Below, one piece after another: positions 38,502-50,200 of a stretch of 64,000 bases of DNA (position 1 is its first letter; each line of letters begins with the position of its first letter). The stretch is taken from positions 2,833,501 through 2,897,500 of the forward strand of contig NC_057372.1 of the NCBI RefSeq assembly GCF_016906535.1. The letters are read 5' to 3'. The DNA is from Rhizoctonia solani. Taxonomy: Eukaryota > Basidiomycota > Agaricomycetes > Cantharellales > Ceratobasidiaceae. The position numbers were made by a program, and so were the translations under genes. The notes beneath the pieces were generated by a model. That model was not told the origin of the DNA and made no database searches. It saw only the letters and a list, made by a program, of their open reading frames with translations.

Positions 38502-39029
38502 TTGAGTACCAATTCATATTGGGAACGCATCCTAGTGTTCGATTTTTTAGATCTCATCCTTTTTGCCATCTTTTGGCCTTATTCCATTGTCACCCGCTAC
38601 CTCTACCTCAAAAAAACCATTAGCAACATTAACCACGTATTAGTTGGACGCATCAACAACCTAGAAGAACATATTGCTCGAATCAAAGAACCAGGGCTAG
38701 TCCAAACTATTGCCCATATCAAACATCATAAATCATTCGCCGAGCGCCTCAATACTATTTACAAGGCAGATCTTCAGGAGCAAAAGAACCTTATTGCCAA
38801 TCTTGAATCCCACAATCAAGACTTAGCTCTTACAATTGAAGAGCAAGAAAGGCGCATTGAAGAAAAGGATCAACTGCTGGTTGAAAAAGAAATTGAGCTA
38901 GACAATTTCCATTGTTCTATTCAGGATATCACCCAAGACAGAAAAGGGCAAATCCACTATTACAAAGAATATGAGTTTTTTGCAGTCTCATATGACAATG
39001 CCTGGTTTGGGCGCAATGGGAGAGACTAA
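38502..39029 (+). CDS. ORF upstream of gag in the outer Ty3 element, no ATG
   Basis: An open frame of 175 codons with a hydrophobic segment near its N-terminus (FLDLILFAIFWPYSIVTRYL) and then a long predicted coiled coil (NLEEHIARIKEPGL, ESHNQDLALTIEEQERRIEE). It contains no ATG; the frame opens after a TGA and the first usable near-start codon is TTG at 38502. It overlaps gag by 59 nt and would join it by a +1 shift at a T6 run (38973-38978). It may be an N-terminal Gag extension made by frameshifting or non-AUG initiation, or a relic. Confidence 0.5.
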   Translation: MSTNSYWERILVFDFLDLILFAIFWPYSIVTRYLYLKKTISNINHVLVGRINNLEEHIARIKEPGLVQTIAHIKHHKSFAERLNTIYKADLQEQKNLIANLESHNQDLALTIEEQERRIEEKDQLLVEKEIELDNFHCSIQDITQDRKGQIHYYKEYEFFAVSYDNAWFGRNGRD

Positions 39030-39489
39030 TTTGTCTTCTTCCCAAATCCAATCAGGGTGGTCTGCCCCATCTTCCCGAACTCATACTCCTGCCCCTGCGG
39101 CTGTGCCGCCACATGTATATTCTCCCATGTCATTTGATCAAATGTCAGATTGTGAACTCCTTGATATGGTTGCCCAAAATATGATTGTTTTAAAAAAAGA
39201 ATTCTTGCAATTACAAGGCGCCTACAAAGCGCAACATGATCAATTAGCATTGCTAAGGACTGAACTTGAGGAACATTGCGATCAGTTGCGTAACCAACAT
39301 GTGTTTTATTCTAATCAAATTCAAGGAGCTGCTGCCTCCATCCAGGTGGTGCAAGATCAATTGCTCCACATGTCTACTACTTGTCCCATGGCCCCACCTC
39401 CACCTCCTCCACCTGCTGGTACAAGCACAGCCACCACTGCCCACACTTCCTCACCTGTTTCTACGTCTTCAGATTTAAAATTTGCCAAG

Positions 39490-39938
39490 TGTCATGACCT
39501 TCATTGGCATGACATGATTTTTTACTATTTTCTATCTTTTTTCTGAGACAGTTTCCTTTTTTGGTATATATTTATGACTCATCCAGATCACGTGACATAT
39601 TTGATATATGATGTGAAATTGTAAATGACTCACTATTTAGTACTGTTGTTTTTGATGTGGCTTTCTTCATGTATATAAACCAGGTCAAGTCGCCGCTAAA
39701 ACAGCAAGACTTGACCTCTTCGTCAATTCATCCTAAGCTTCTACCTACCCTTTGCCCTGCTCCCTTGTTGAGCATTAGTGCACTTACTTAAGCATCATCT
39801 ACCAGGCCATCGTCGCCCTCTACCCTATACCATACCCCTTGGGCCCTCGTCGCCCCTCTACCCGTTTCATAGTCCATTGGTGATAGGGCCACGGACTTTA
39901 AGCCTCCTTGTACCATAGGTCCGAGCTTAGTCGTGACA
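39490..39938 (+). repeat. 5' LTR of the inner Ty3 element
   Basis: 449 bp, from TGTCATGACCTTC to TTAGTCGTGACA. TATA-like tatataaa near 39672, with the predicted RNA start about 30 bp further on. It differs from the LTRs of the outer element at many positions, so the two elements belong to distinct subfamilies. Confidence 0.92.
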
Positions 39939-39940
39939 CT

Positions 39941-39952
39941 AGGTCAAGTCTT
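39941..39952 (+). promoter_or_regulatory. self-complementary primer-binding site of the inner Ty3 element
   Basis: AGGTCAAGTCTT, 2 nt after the LTR, is complementary to AAGACTTGACCT at 39706-39717 downstream of the TATA box. The same arrangement is seen in the outer element. Confidence 0.75.
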
Positions 39953-40299
39953 TGTTACTCGTACTCTTGTCAACAAACGAGAACTGCGCTTAGATAAGCA
40001 CCAAAACCCGAAACGGTATCACATTGTAGCCCCTGTGTCATAATCAAAGACAGGAATACGAGTACCAGTACGGTTGCGGGATAGCCCTTTGCCAGCGATC
40101 GTCCGCATACCAGGGTGTCCACACCTTTAGTCATACGCTGTTAGTCAGCCAAACCTCCGCTTACAAAAAACCTGACTGATATCACGCTCGCACACAGCTG
40201 TTGATTTTAGTACAAGGATTGTCTAACGCTAGTGGTGAAGCAAACAGTTAGTAGTTAGAACTATAAAACCGTTGATTACCTATCTGACCGAGTACCGAT

Positions 40300-40737
40300 T
40301 TATATCGGGAACGCATCTTAGTGTTTGATTTTCTAGATCTCGTCCTTTTTGCCATTTTTTGGCCATACTCTGTTGTCACTTGATACCTCTACCTCGAAAA
40401 AACTCTCCTCGATATCAACCATATCCTTTTGGGTCAAATTGAAAACCTCGAAGAACACATAGCCCGAATCAAGGAACCAGGTCTTGTTCAAAATATTGCA
40501 ATTATAAAAGTCATCGATCCTTTGCCAAACGCCTTAATACTATATACGAAACTGAGGCGCAAGAACATAGGAATCTTATTGCAAACCTCGAAGCCCATAA
40601 TCGCGACCTTGCTCTAACCATTGAGGAGCAAGAAAGGCTTATTGAGGAAAAAGACAGACTACTGGTAGAGAAAGAGATTGAGTTGGACAATTTCCACTGT
40701 TCAATCCAAGACATCACCCAAGACGGAAAAGGGCGCA
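40300..40737 (+). pseudogene. ORF upstream of gag in the inner element, broken
   Basis: Counterpart of the coiled-coil ORF at 38502 (FLDLVLFAIFWPYSVVT, QIENLEEHIARIKEPGLVQ, TIEEQERLIEEKD). It carries an in-frame TGA where the other copy has Arg (near 40381) and a one-base shift near 40508. Since gag and pol of this element are intact, the ORF may be dispensable or supplied in trans. Confidence 0.55.
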
Positions 40738-40755
40738 TCCACTATTATAAAGACT

Positions 40756-42321
40756 ATGAGTTTTTTGCCATCTCACATGACAATGCCTGGCTTGGGCGAG
40801 ATGGGAGAGACTAGTCTAACTCCTTCCCAAGCCCAATCGGGGTGGTCTGCCCCGTCTTCCCGTACTCATACTCCTGCTCCTGCGGCTGTGCCGCCCCATG
40901 TATATTCCCCCATGTCCTTTGATCACATGTCCGATCGTGAATTGTTAAATATGGTAGCCCAAAATATGATTGTGTTAAAAAAAGAATTCTCACAACTTCA
41001 AGGCGCTTACGAAGCACAACACGATCAAATAGCATTGTTAAGGGCAGAACTCAAGGAACATTGCGATCAATCGCGTAACCAACATATATTCTATTCCAAC
41101 CAAATTCAAGGAGCGGCCGCTTCCATTCAAGCTGTGCAAGACCAGCTACTCCACAATTCCACTACTCGACCCACGGCCCCTCCTCCACCTCCACCTTCTG
41201 GCACAGCCACCAATCCTCCACCTGCTCCTACGTCTTCCAATTCCGACTTAAAGTTTGCCAAGCCTAACAAGTTCAGTGGCAAAAAGGAAGACGCCCTTAA
41301 TTTCATTATTGCGTGTCAGGCTTACATCAGGGCCAAAGGAGCAAATCGTTCTCACGAAGAAAAAATTTTGTGGGTTACATCATACTTTGAGGGTGCAGCC
41401 AAAGATTGGATCCGCCCATACAAGGAAAGGAAGGTGTTCAGGGGAGAAGCGGTTCCCTTATTGGAAGATATTGATGTGTTTTGGGCGGAATTCACTAAAC
41501 ACTATGTGGACACCAATCGTGATGAGAAGTACCGCCAAAAATGGAATAGTTTAAGACAGAAGGCATCAGTACAAGAATACACTCGCGAATTCCAGCAGTA
41601 TTCAGTGTCCTTAGGGTACAGTGATGAAACATTACGCGACAAGTACTATGATGGCCTCCAAAATAATATTAAAGACATCATGCTTTCCACTATGTTCCAA
41701 TGGCGTCGCGCTACTGCTCAACAGGTCTACGACAAGGCAGAGGAAATTGCCAATCATATCGAATCCACTCGTCTGTCAAACCCATCTGCTTCCACTCCTA
41801 CTACTCGTGTATCTTCTAGCTCTGCCCCAAGTTCCTACCCTATTTCCAATCCCACTCGAACTCGTCTTAATGTTGGGGACAATGTTTATATGATCGACCC
41901 TACCACTCGTCGCGCCAAGAAAGGCGCCATTACCTCAATTGTTTGCACAACCTCTGGCAATATGCCAAATGTTAGATGGAATGGGGAAACCAAGGACACG
42001 ATGATCCCCTTTCCATCCCTAAAAAAGGATGAACGCCCTGCAGCGGTCGTCCCAGCAAAGCCTATTGTTGCCCCTGTTCCTGTTTTAGCCTCGAGTTCTA
42101 AAGGTCCCGGCCCCATGGATCTTGATGGAAGGGGTTTTGCAAACTTAACCTGCCATGTGTGCGGCGGAAAAGGCCATTTCGCACGCAATTGTCCCTCCAA
42201 GCCCATGTCTGGACATGTGGCTAATGTTGAATGGTCTTGGGAAAGGCCCAAGGAGGAAAGTCAAATTGAAGTTGTCTCTGATAAGGAGGAGTCGGGAAAA
42301 GGAAAAGCCAAGGCCGACTAA
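40756..42321 (+). CDS. Gag polyprotein of the inner Ty3 element
   Basis: 521 codons from ATG 40756 (MSFLPSHMTMPGLGEMGE). A Pro-rich linker (residues about 145-185) separates a coiled N-terminal part from the retrotransposon Gag domain (ILWVTSYFEGAAKDWIRPYK, KYRQKWNSLRQKASVQEY). A single CCHC zinc knuckle, CHVCGGKGHFARNC, lies near residue 465, and the C-terminus is acidic and basic. It forms the virus-like particle and binds the RNA. The stop is followed 20 nt later by the ATG of pol in another frame, so pol may be made by re-initiation. Confidence 0.92.
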   Translation: MSFLPSHMTMPGLGEMGETSLTPSQAQSGWSAPSSRTHTPAPAAVPPHVYSPMSFDHMSDRELLNMVAQNMIVLKKEFSQLQGAYEAQHDQIALLRAELKEHCDQSRNQHIFYSNQIQGAAASIQAVQDQLLHNSTTRPTAPPPPPPSGTATNPPPAPTSSNSDLKFAKPNKFSGKKEDALNFIIACQAYIRAKGANRSHEEKILWVTSYFEGAAKDWIRPYKERKVFRGEAVPLLEDIDVFWAEFTKHYVDTNRDEKYRQKWNSLRQKASVQEYTREFQQYSVSLGYSDETLRDKYYDGLQNNIKDIMLSTMFQWRRATAQQVYDKAEEIANHIESTRLSNPSASTPTTRVSSSSAPSSYPISNPTRTRLNVGDNVYMIDPTTRRAKKGAITSIVCTTSGNMPNVRWNGETKDTMIPFPSLKKDERPAAVVPAKPIVAPVPVLASSSKGPGPMDLDGRGFANLTCHVCGGKGHFARNCPSKPMSGHVANVEWSWERPKEESQIEVVSDKEESGKGKAKAD

Positions 42322-42341
42322 GGAGTAAGGCACTTGGCTGT

Positions 42342-45300
42342 ATGCTCGCGGATTTGCATTATGAGAATAACGATTTTGAAATACTTTCCTTATGTAATAC
42401 CTCTCAAATATACGCATCGTTCTCTGCAAATCCGTGTGAGACTCCTAAAACCCAAAAATCAAGTTTTTTGGCTAAACCTTTTCAAGGAAAAGCCATGATC
42501 GACTCTGGAGCAACTTCTTGCTTCATCCACCCTCTTTTAGTAGAAACCTATTGGCTTCCAACCTATACACATCCAATTCCCAAGAAACTACGTGTTATTG
42601 ATGGCCGAGAAATCAATTCTGGCCAAATCACTCATTTCACTCGGTTTAAATGTACCATTGGCAACCACATTGAAGAATTAGAGTGCCATATTTCCAATAT
42701 CGGTAACCATCAATTAGTTTTAGGGATGTCATGGCTAAAAAAGCACAATCCCCAAATATCATGGGAAAAACATACACTCATTTTTAACTCATTATATTGT
42801 TCCAATAATTGTCTGTCTATACCTGCTATCTTAGAGCTCAAGGCAGTAGAAGAAATACCACTACCGTATCAAGAATTTTCCAAGGTCTTTTCTGAGGAAG
42901 AATCATCCAAATTGCCACCCCACCGTCCTTACGATATTGCCATTGAATTACTCCCAGATGCGCGACCACAACATGGTCCCATATACAGTTTAGGTCCAAG
43001 GGAGGATGCGGAACTCAAAGAAACCATTGAAAAACAACTCAAAGCAGGTTTAATCCGCCCGTCTAAATCCCCTATGGCCTCTCCCATATTATTTGTCAAA
43101 AAGAAAAACGGGAAGTTACGCATGTGTGTGGACTATCGGCGTCTAAACAGTATGACCAAGAAAAACGTCTATCCTCTACCATTGCCACAAAACTTGATTG
43201 AGAAGCTACAAGGTGCAAAGATTTTTAGTAAATTCGATCTCAAGGCAGGATATAATTTAGTCCGGATCAAAGAAGGCGATGAATGGAAAACAGCCTTCAA
43301 AACAAAATATGGACTATTCGAATACTTGGTCATGCCCTTTGGATTAACAAATGCGCCGGCGGCTTTTCAAGATATGATGAACGAGATATTCAGGGATCTT
43401 CTGGATGTTTATGTCATCATATACCTGGACGATATTCTAGTCTTCTCCTTGAACGAAAAAGATCATGAAGCCCATGTGCGAGAAGTACTTAAGAGATTAC
43501 AGGACAACCATCTCTTTTGCAATATCGAGAAATGCCATTTTCATGTCAAGAAAATTGATTACCTAGGGTTTATCATATCAGAATTTGGCATAGAGGTGGA
43601 TCAATCCAAAGTTACAGACGCAATGAATTGGTCAATACCAAAAAATGTCAAGAACATCCAGGAATTCTTAGGATTTGTAAACTTTTACAGACGATTTATC
43701 CCTAATTTTGGCAACATGGCACGTCCTTTGTATAATTTGCTCAAAAAAGACAGTCAATGGAAATGGGAACATGCAGAACAACAATCTTTTGACAATCTTA
43801 AAAAATGTCTTACCTCAGCGCCCTTGCTTTTACAACCTGACACCACAAGACAGTTCTATGTGGAATGCGACGCATCGGACTATGCCACTGGGGCAATACT
43901 ATCTCAGCGTAATCCTGAAGGGAAACTAGCTCCTGTAGCCTATCTATCAAAATCCCTATCCCCAGCCGAAAAGAACTATGATATCTTTGACAAAGAATTA
44001 CTGGCAGTCATTAGGGCATTTAAGGAATGGCGTCATTTACTGGAAGGATCAGAACTACCAGTCCAAGTTCTAACAGATCATAAGAATTTGGAGTATTTCT
44101 CGACGTCACAATCCCTGAATAAACGTCAAATTCGATGGGCAAATTTCCTAGTAGACTACAATTTCCAGATTATCTACAGACCTGGGGCACAGAACAAAAA
44201 GGCGGATATCCTCTCTAGACGCTATGACTTAGTACCCCTTGAAGGGGGGGTAGAGAACCAGGTTCTCCTAAAACCGGAACTTTTCATCGCATCTATTACC
44301 CCAGATCAGGAAATCAACGATCTGATTGGTGAAGCAATCTATGAGGATGAACGTCTTAAAGAAATCTTGTACAGGCTCCAGAACAAAAATAAAGTAGTCG
44401 ACTGGGAATTAAAAGAAGGATTACTATGGTTTCAAGGGAAAATATTTGTTCCAAAGGATGACACTATTAGGAATCTTATCTTGGAATCTAGGCATGACGC
44501 TTTAGCAGCAGGGCATCCAGGACAAGCCAGGACATTAGAACTCGTTTCCAGGAGTTACTACTGGCCATTGCTGAAAAAATTTGTCAATTCTTATGTCAGC
44601 CATTGCAAAACCTGCATCAGGTCCAAACCAACAAACCAAGTACCTGTAGGACTACTAAAGCCTTTGCAAATTCCTGAACGTCCCTGGGAAGACATAGCCT
44701 ATGACATGATTGTGGGACTACCGGTGTCGGAAGGCTTTGATGCCATACTTACTGTCATTGATCAATTCTCAAAAATGGTCCACTTTATTCCTACCCATTC
44801 CACGGCGTTGGCTATTGATATCGCCAACCTCTTCATCACGTATATATGGAAACTACACGGCCTCCCTAGAAGTACGGTTTCAGACAGAGGACCTACATTT
44901 AATGCCAAGTTCATTCGTCATCTGTATAAAAGGTTGGACATTAAACCCACATACTCTACAGCATACCATCCGCAAACAGATGGACAGACAGAACGAATAC
45001 AAAGGGAGGCTGAAATCTTTATCCGTATGTTCGGAAACCACCGCCAATCAGACTGGGTATCCCTACTTCCTTTAGCCGAGTTTGCCCTCAATAATCTAAA
45101 GCAAACTTCTACGGGCAAATCCCCATTCCAGATATGTTACAGCTGTAACCCCCAATTCTCTGTAGGTCAAAAAACGGATGAATCAGTACCCAACGCAGAT
45201 GAACACGCGGAGTTCTTAGAACAAGGCTACGATGAAGTCAAGGCAGCATTGTCCCTGTCACAAGAAAGGATGAAACACTTCTATGATCAACATCACAGAA

Positions 45301-45761
45301 AGGAAGAAGAAATTCAAGTAGGGGACAAAGCCTGGTTGAGCCATCAAAATATATCCACAGACAGACCCTCGATGAAACTCAGCCACAAAAAATTAGGACC
45401 CTACTTAGTAATTGAAAGAATAGGATCACACGCATACAAACTTCAATTACCTCACACTATGCGCATACATCCTGTGTTCCATATCAATCTTCTCACTAAA
45501 TTTCATCCTGACCCTCATGGTCGCGACCCTCCCCAACCTGCACCCATTGTCACAGAAGAAGGAGAGGAGGAATATGAGGTTGAAAAAATCTTGGATAGTA
45601 AATGGAAAGGACGCGGTAAAACAAGGAAACTTTGGTATCTAATTAAGTGGAAAGGATACGACGAGGGAAGCAATTCCTGGGAACCAATTGACAATGTGGC
45701 CAATGCCAAGGAAGCGAGAGAAGAGTTCCATAAGGAGTACCCTGATGCAGTTGGAACTTGA
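42342..45761 (+). CDS. Pol polyprotein of the inner Ty3 element, with chromodomain
   Basis: 1139 codons without a break. Domain order: aspartic protease (AMIDSGATSCF, near residue 51), reverse transcriptase (LRMCVDYRRLN; catalytic YLDDILVF near residue 360), RNase H (YVECDASDYATGAIL), integrase zinc finger (HDALAAGHPGQ and CKTCIRSK), integrase core (TVIDQFSKMVHF, SDRGPTFNAKF, HPQTDGQTER) and a C-terminal chromodomain (YEVEKILDSKWKG, LWYLIKWKGYDEGSNSWEP). The order protease-RT-RNase H-integrase and the chromodomain define a Ty3/gypsy chromovirus. Chromodomains direct integration to marked chromatin. Confidence 0.95.
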   Translation: MLADLHYENNDFEILSLCNTSQIYASFSANPCETPKTQKSSFLAKPFQGKAMIDSGATSCFIHPLLVETYWLPTYTHPIPKKLRVIDGREINSGQITHFTRFKCTIGNHIEELECHISNIGNHQLVLGMSWLKKHNPQISWEKHTLIFNSLYCSNNCLSIPAILELKAVEEIPLPYQEFSKVFSEEESSKLPPHRPYDIAIELLPDARPQHGPIYSLGPREDAELKETIEKQLKAGLIRPSKSPMASPILFVKKKNGKLRMCVDYRRLNSMTKKNVYPLPLPQNLIEKLQGAKIFSKFDLKAGYNLVRIKEGDEWKTAFKTKYGLFEYLVMPFGLTNAPAAFQDMMNEIFRDLLDVYVIIYLDDILVFSLNEKDHEAHVREVLKRLQDNHLFCNIEKCHFHVKKIDYLGFIISEFGIEVDQSKVTDAMNWSIPKNVKNIQEFLGFVNFYRRFIPNFGNMARPLYNLLKKDSQWKWEHAEQQSFDNLKKCLTSAPLLLQPDTTRQFYVECDASDYATGAILSQRNPEGKLAPVAYLSKSLSPAEKNYDIFDKELLAVIRAFKEWRHLLEGSELPVQVLTDHKNLEYFSTSQSLNKRQIRWANFLVDYNFQIIYRPGAQNKKADILSRRYDLVPLEGGVENQVLLKPELFIASITPDQEINDLIGEAIYEDERLKEILYRLQNKNKVVDWELKEGLLWFQGKIFVPKDDTIRNLILESRHDALAAGHPGQARTLELVSRSYYWPLLKKFVNSYVSHCKTCIRSKPTNQVPVGLLKPLQIPERPWEDIAYDMIVGLPVSEGFDAILTVIDQFSKMVHFIPTHSTALAIDIANLFITYIWKLHGLPRSTVSDRGPTFNAKFIRHLYKRLDIKPTYSTAYHPQTDGQTERIQREAEIFIRMFGNHRQSDWVSLLPLAEFALNNLKQTSTGKSPFQICYSCNPQFSVGQKTDESVPNADEHAEFLEQGYDEVKAALSLSQERMKHFYDQHHRKEEEIQVGDKAWLSHQNISTDRPSMKLSHKKLGPYLVIERIGSHAYKLQLPHTMRIHPVFHINLLTKFHPDPHGRDPPQPAPIVTEEGEEEYEVEKILDSKWKGRGKTRKLWYLIKWKGYDEGSNSWEPIDNVANAKEAREEFHKEYPDAVGT

Positions 45762-45769
45762 AGAGGGGG
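45761..45769 (+). promoter_or_regulatory. polypurine tract of the inner Ty3 element
   Basis: AAGAGGGGG lies 3 nt before the 3' LTR and is the expected primer for plus-strand DNA synthesis. The outer element has the same tract at 50718-50726. Confidence 0.75.
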
Positions 45770-45772
45770 TAA

Positions 45773-46220
45773 TGTCATGACCTTCATTGGCATGACATGA
45801 TTTTTTACTATTTTCTATCTTTTTTCTGAGACAGTTTCCTTTTTTGGTATATATTTATGACTCATCCAGATCACGTGACATATTTGATATATGATGTGAA
45901 ATTGTAAATGACTCACTATTTAGTACTGTTGTTTTGATGTGGCTTTCTTCATGTATATAAACCAGGTCAAGTCGCCGCTAAAACAGCAAGACTTGACCTC
46001 TTTGTCAATTCATCCTAAGCTTCTACCTACCCTTTGCCCTGCTCCCTTGTTGAGCATTAGTGCACTTACTTAAGCATCATCTACCAGGCCATCGTCGCCC
46101 TCTACCCTATACCATACCCCTTGGGCCCTCGTCGCCCCTCTACCCGTTTCATAGTCCATTGGTGATAGGGCCACGGACTTTAAGCCTCCTTGTACCATAG
46201 GTCCGAGCTTAGTCGTGACA
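45773..46220 (+). repeat. 3' LTR of the inner Ty3 element
   Basis: 448 bp. Relative to the 5' LTR it has one T fewer in a T run and one C/T difference, so insertion was recent. Confidence 0.92.
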
Positions 46221-47298
46221 CCAAGCCCAATAAGTTCAATGGCAAGAAAGAGGACGCCCTTAACTTCATTATTGCCTGCCAAGCCTATATAAGGGCAAAA
46301 GGGGCCAATCAATCCCACAAAGAAAAAATCTTGTGGATAACGTCATATTTTGAAGGTGCTGCGGAAGATTGGGTACGCCCATACAAGGAAAGGAAGGTGT
46401 TCAGGGGAGAGGCGGTTCCTTTATTGGAAGATATTGATACATTTTGGGCCAAGTTCACAAAGCATTACGTAGATACAAATTGTGATGAGAAGTACCGCCA
46501 AAAATGGAATAATTTACAACAGAAAGCATCAGTACAAGAATATACTTGCGAATTCCAGCAGTACTCAGTGTCCTTAGGGTACAGCAATGAGACGTTACGC
46601 AATAAGTACTATAATGGCCTCCAAAACAATATCAAGGACATCATGCTTTCCACTATGTTCCAATGGCGTTGTGCTATGGCTCAACAAGTGTATGACAAGG
46701 CAGAAGAAATTGCCAACCACATTGAGTCAACTTGTCTTTCCAACCCATCTGTCTCCGCTGCTTGTACGTCTTCCAACACTGTCTCCACCCCTACTTCCAA
46801 TCCCACTCCTACTCGTACTTGTCTTAATGTTGGGGACAATGTCTATATGATTGATCCAACCACTTGCCGCGCCAAGAAAGGCGCTATTACTTCAATTGTT
46901 TGCACTACCTCTGGCAACATGCCAAATGTCAGGTGGAATGGAGAATCCAAGGACACAATGATCCCATTCCCCTCCCTTAAGAAAGATGAACGCCCCGCTG
47001 CAGCTGCACCTGTTAAAACCATCATTGCACCTACTCCTATTCTAGCCTCAAACTCTAAAGGTCCAGGTCCCATGGATCTTGATGGAAGAGGATTTTCAAA
47101 TCTCACATGCCATGTATGCGGTGGAAAAGGTCATTTTGCACGCAATTGCCCCTCTAAGCCCATGTCTGGACATGTGGCTAATGTTGAATGGTCTTGGGAA
47201 AGACCTAAAGAAGAAAATCGAATTGAAGTTGTCTCTGATGAGGAGGAGTCGGGAAAAGGAAAAGCCAAGGCCAACTAAGGAGTAAGGCACTTGGCTGT

Positions 47299-50200
47299 AT
47301 GCTTGCGGATTTGCACCATGTAAACGATAATCTTGAAATATTCTCATTATGTAATTCCTCTCAAATATATGCGTCGTTTATTGCAAATCCGTGTGAATCT
47401 CCTAAAACCCAAAAATCCAGCTTTTCGGCTAAACCTTTTCAAGGAAAAGCCATGATTGATTCTGGAGCTACGTCGTGCTTCATACACCCTCTTTTGGTAG
47501 AAACCTATCGACTTCCCACCTACCTTCATCCAATTCCTAAAAAACTCCGCGTTATTGATGGCCAAGAAATTGATTCCGGCCAAATCACTCATTTCACTCG
47601 TTTCAAATGCACTATTGGTAACCATACCAAAGAACTAGAATGCCATATCTCAAACATTGGCAACCATCAGTTAGTTTTAGGAATGTCATGGCTAAAAAAG
47701 CATAACCCCCAAATATCATGGGAAAAACATACACTTGTCTTTAATTCGTTACACTGTTCCAATAATTGCCTACCCGCACCTGCTGTTTTAGAACTCAAAG
47801 CAGTAGAAGAAATCCCCACTCCCTACCAAGAATTCTCTAGAGTCTTTCCAGAAGAGGAATCATCCAAATTACCGCCTCATCGTCCTTATGATATTGCTAT
47901 TGAGTTGCTCCCTGACGCAAAACCCTGACATGGCCCCATTTATAGCCTAGGTCCAAGGGAGGATGCAGAACTCAAGGAAACTATTGAAAAGCAACTCAAG
48001 GCCGGATTGATTCAACCCTCAAAGTCTCCTATGGCTTCTCCAATCTTATTTGTCAAGAAAAAGAATGGAAAGTTACGCATGTGTGTGGACTACCGGCGCT
48101 TAAATAGCATGACCAAGAAGAATGTGTACCCTTTACCTTTGCCACAGAATCTTATTGAGAAGTTACAAGGCGCCAAGATCTTTAGTAAATTCGATCTTAA
48201 AGCAGGGTACAATTTAGTCCAAATCAAAGAAGGCGACAAATGGAAAACAGCCTTCAAGACAAAATACGGATTATTTGAGTACTTGGTCATGCCTTTTGGG
48301 TTAACAAATGCACCGGCGGTTTTTCAAGACATGATGAATGAAATATTCCAAGACCTTTTGGATGTCTATGTCATTATCTACCTGGACAACATTTTAGTAT
48401 TCTCCTTGAATGAAAAAGATCACAAGGCCCATGTGCAAGAAGTACTAAAGAGGCTACAGGACAATGATCTCTTCTGCAACATCAAAAAATGCCATTTCCA
48501 CGTCAAAAAAATTGATTACCTAGGGTTCATCATATTGGAGTCTGGCATAGAAGTTGATCAGTCTAAAGTCACAGATGCAATGAATTGGTCGACACCTAAG
48601 AATGTCAAAAATATCCAGGAATTCTTAGGATTTGTGAACTTTTATAGACAATTTATCCCCAACTTTGGCAATATGGCACAACCCTTGTACAACTTGCTCA
48701 AGAAAGACAGTGTTTGGAAATGGGACTTGGCAGAACAACAGTCTTTTGAGGGTCTGAAAAAATGTCTTACGTCAGCACCATTGCTTCTACAACCGGATAC
48801 CACAAGGCAATTCTATGTGGAATGCAACGCATCAGACTATGCAACAGGAGCCATACTATCCCAACGCAACTCTGAAGGGAAATTGGCTCCAGTAGCCTAT
48901 CTGTCCAAATCCTTATCCCCTGCCAAAAAAAATTACAATATCTTTGACAAGGAATTGTTGGCGGTCATTAGAGCATTTAAAGAATGGCGCCATTTGCTAG
49001 AAGGATCTGAATTGCCAGTCCAAGTTCTAACGGATCATAAGAACTTGGAGTACTTTTCCACGTCTCAATCCTTGAATAAACGGCAAATTAGATGGGCCAA
49101 CTTCCTAGTTGATTACAATTTCCAAATTATCTACAGGCCAGGAGCACAAAACAAAAAGGCAGATATCCTCTCAAGACGCTACAATCTGGTACCCCTTGAA
49201 GGGGGGGTAGAGAACCAGGTTCTCCTAAAACCGGAACTTTTTATTGCATCCATAACTCCGGATCAGGAAATCAATGATCTAATTGGCGAGGCCATTTACG
49301 AGGATGATTGCCTTAAGGAAATTCTACACAAACTCCAGAACAAGGAAAAGGTCTTAGACTGGGAGTTGAGAGAAGGTTTACTATGGTTTCAAAGAAAAAT
49401 ATTTGTACCAAAGGATGACACTATTAGGAACCTCATCCTGGAATCTAGGCACGATGCATTAGCGGCAGGACATCCGGGACAAGCTAGAACATTAGAACTT
49501 GTCTCCAGGAGTTACTACTGGCCATCGCTGAAAAAGTTTGTCAATTCTTATGTCAGCCACTGCAAAACCTGCATCAGGTCCAAGCCAACAAATCAATTAC
49601 CTGTGGGCCTGTTAAAACCATTGCAAATTCCTGAACGCCCCTGGGAAGACATCGCTTATGATATGATTGTGGGACTACCGGTTTCAGAAGGTTTTGATGC
49701 TATCCTGACAGTGATTGATTGATTCTCAAAAATGGTCCACTTCATTCCCACCCAATCCACGTTGTCTGCCATTGATATTGCCAACCTATTTGTCACATAC
49801 ATATGGAAGCTACATGGCCTCCCCAAAAGCACAGTCTCAGATAGAGGTCCCACATTTAACGCCAAATTCATTTGTCATCTCTATAAAAGGCTGGACATTA
49901 AGCCAACATATTCCACGGCGTATCATCCCCAGACAGATGGACAGACTGAACGCATACAAAGAGAAGCCAAGATCTTTATACAAATGTTTGGGAATCATTG
50001 CCAATCAGATTGGGTAGCATTACTACCATTGGCTGAATTTGCTTTAAACAATTTAAAGCAAACTTCCACAGGCAAATCCCCTTTCCAAATTTGTTACGGC
50101 TATAATCCAAGATTTTTGGTTGGTCAAAAATCAGATGAGGTAGTTCCAAACGCAGACAAACACGCAGAATTTCTGGAAAAAGGATACAATGAAGTCAAAG

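Larger units (their letters stand above)
39490..46220 (+). mobile_element. inner Ty3/gypsy chromovirus, apparently complete (6731 bp)
   Basis: Duplication CCAAG at 39485-39489 and 46221-46225. The LTRs 39490-39938 and 45773-46220 differ by one substitution and one T in a T run. gag and pol are open from end to end with their key motifs, so this copy may be autonomous. It interrupts gag of the outer element and is therefore younger. Confidence 0.93.
38971..47278 (+). pseudogene. gag of the outer Ty3 element, split by the inner element
   Basis: Starts MSFLQSHMTMPGLG at 38971 and reads to 39489, where the inner element begins. After the duplication CCAAG it resumes at 46226 with PNKFNGKKEDALNF and ends at 47278. 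The retrotransposon Gag domain (ILWITSYFEGAAEDWVRPYK) and a CCHC knuckle (CHVCGGKGHFARNC) are present. Compared with the inner copy it shows many Arg to Cys/Gln changes, as expected from C-to-T and G-to-A transitions. Confidence 0.85.
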
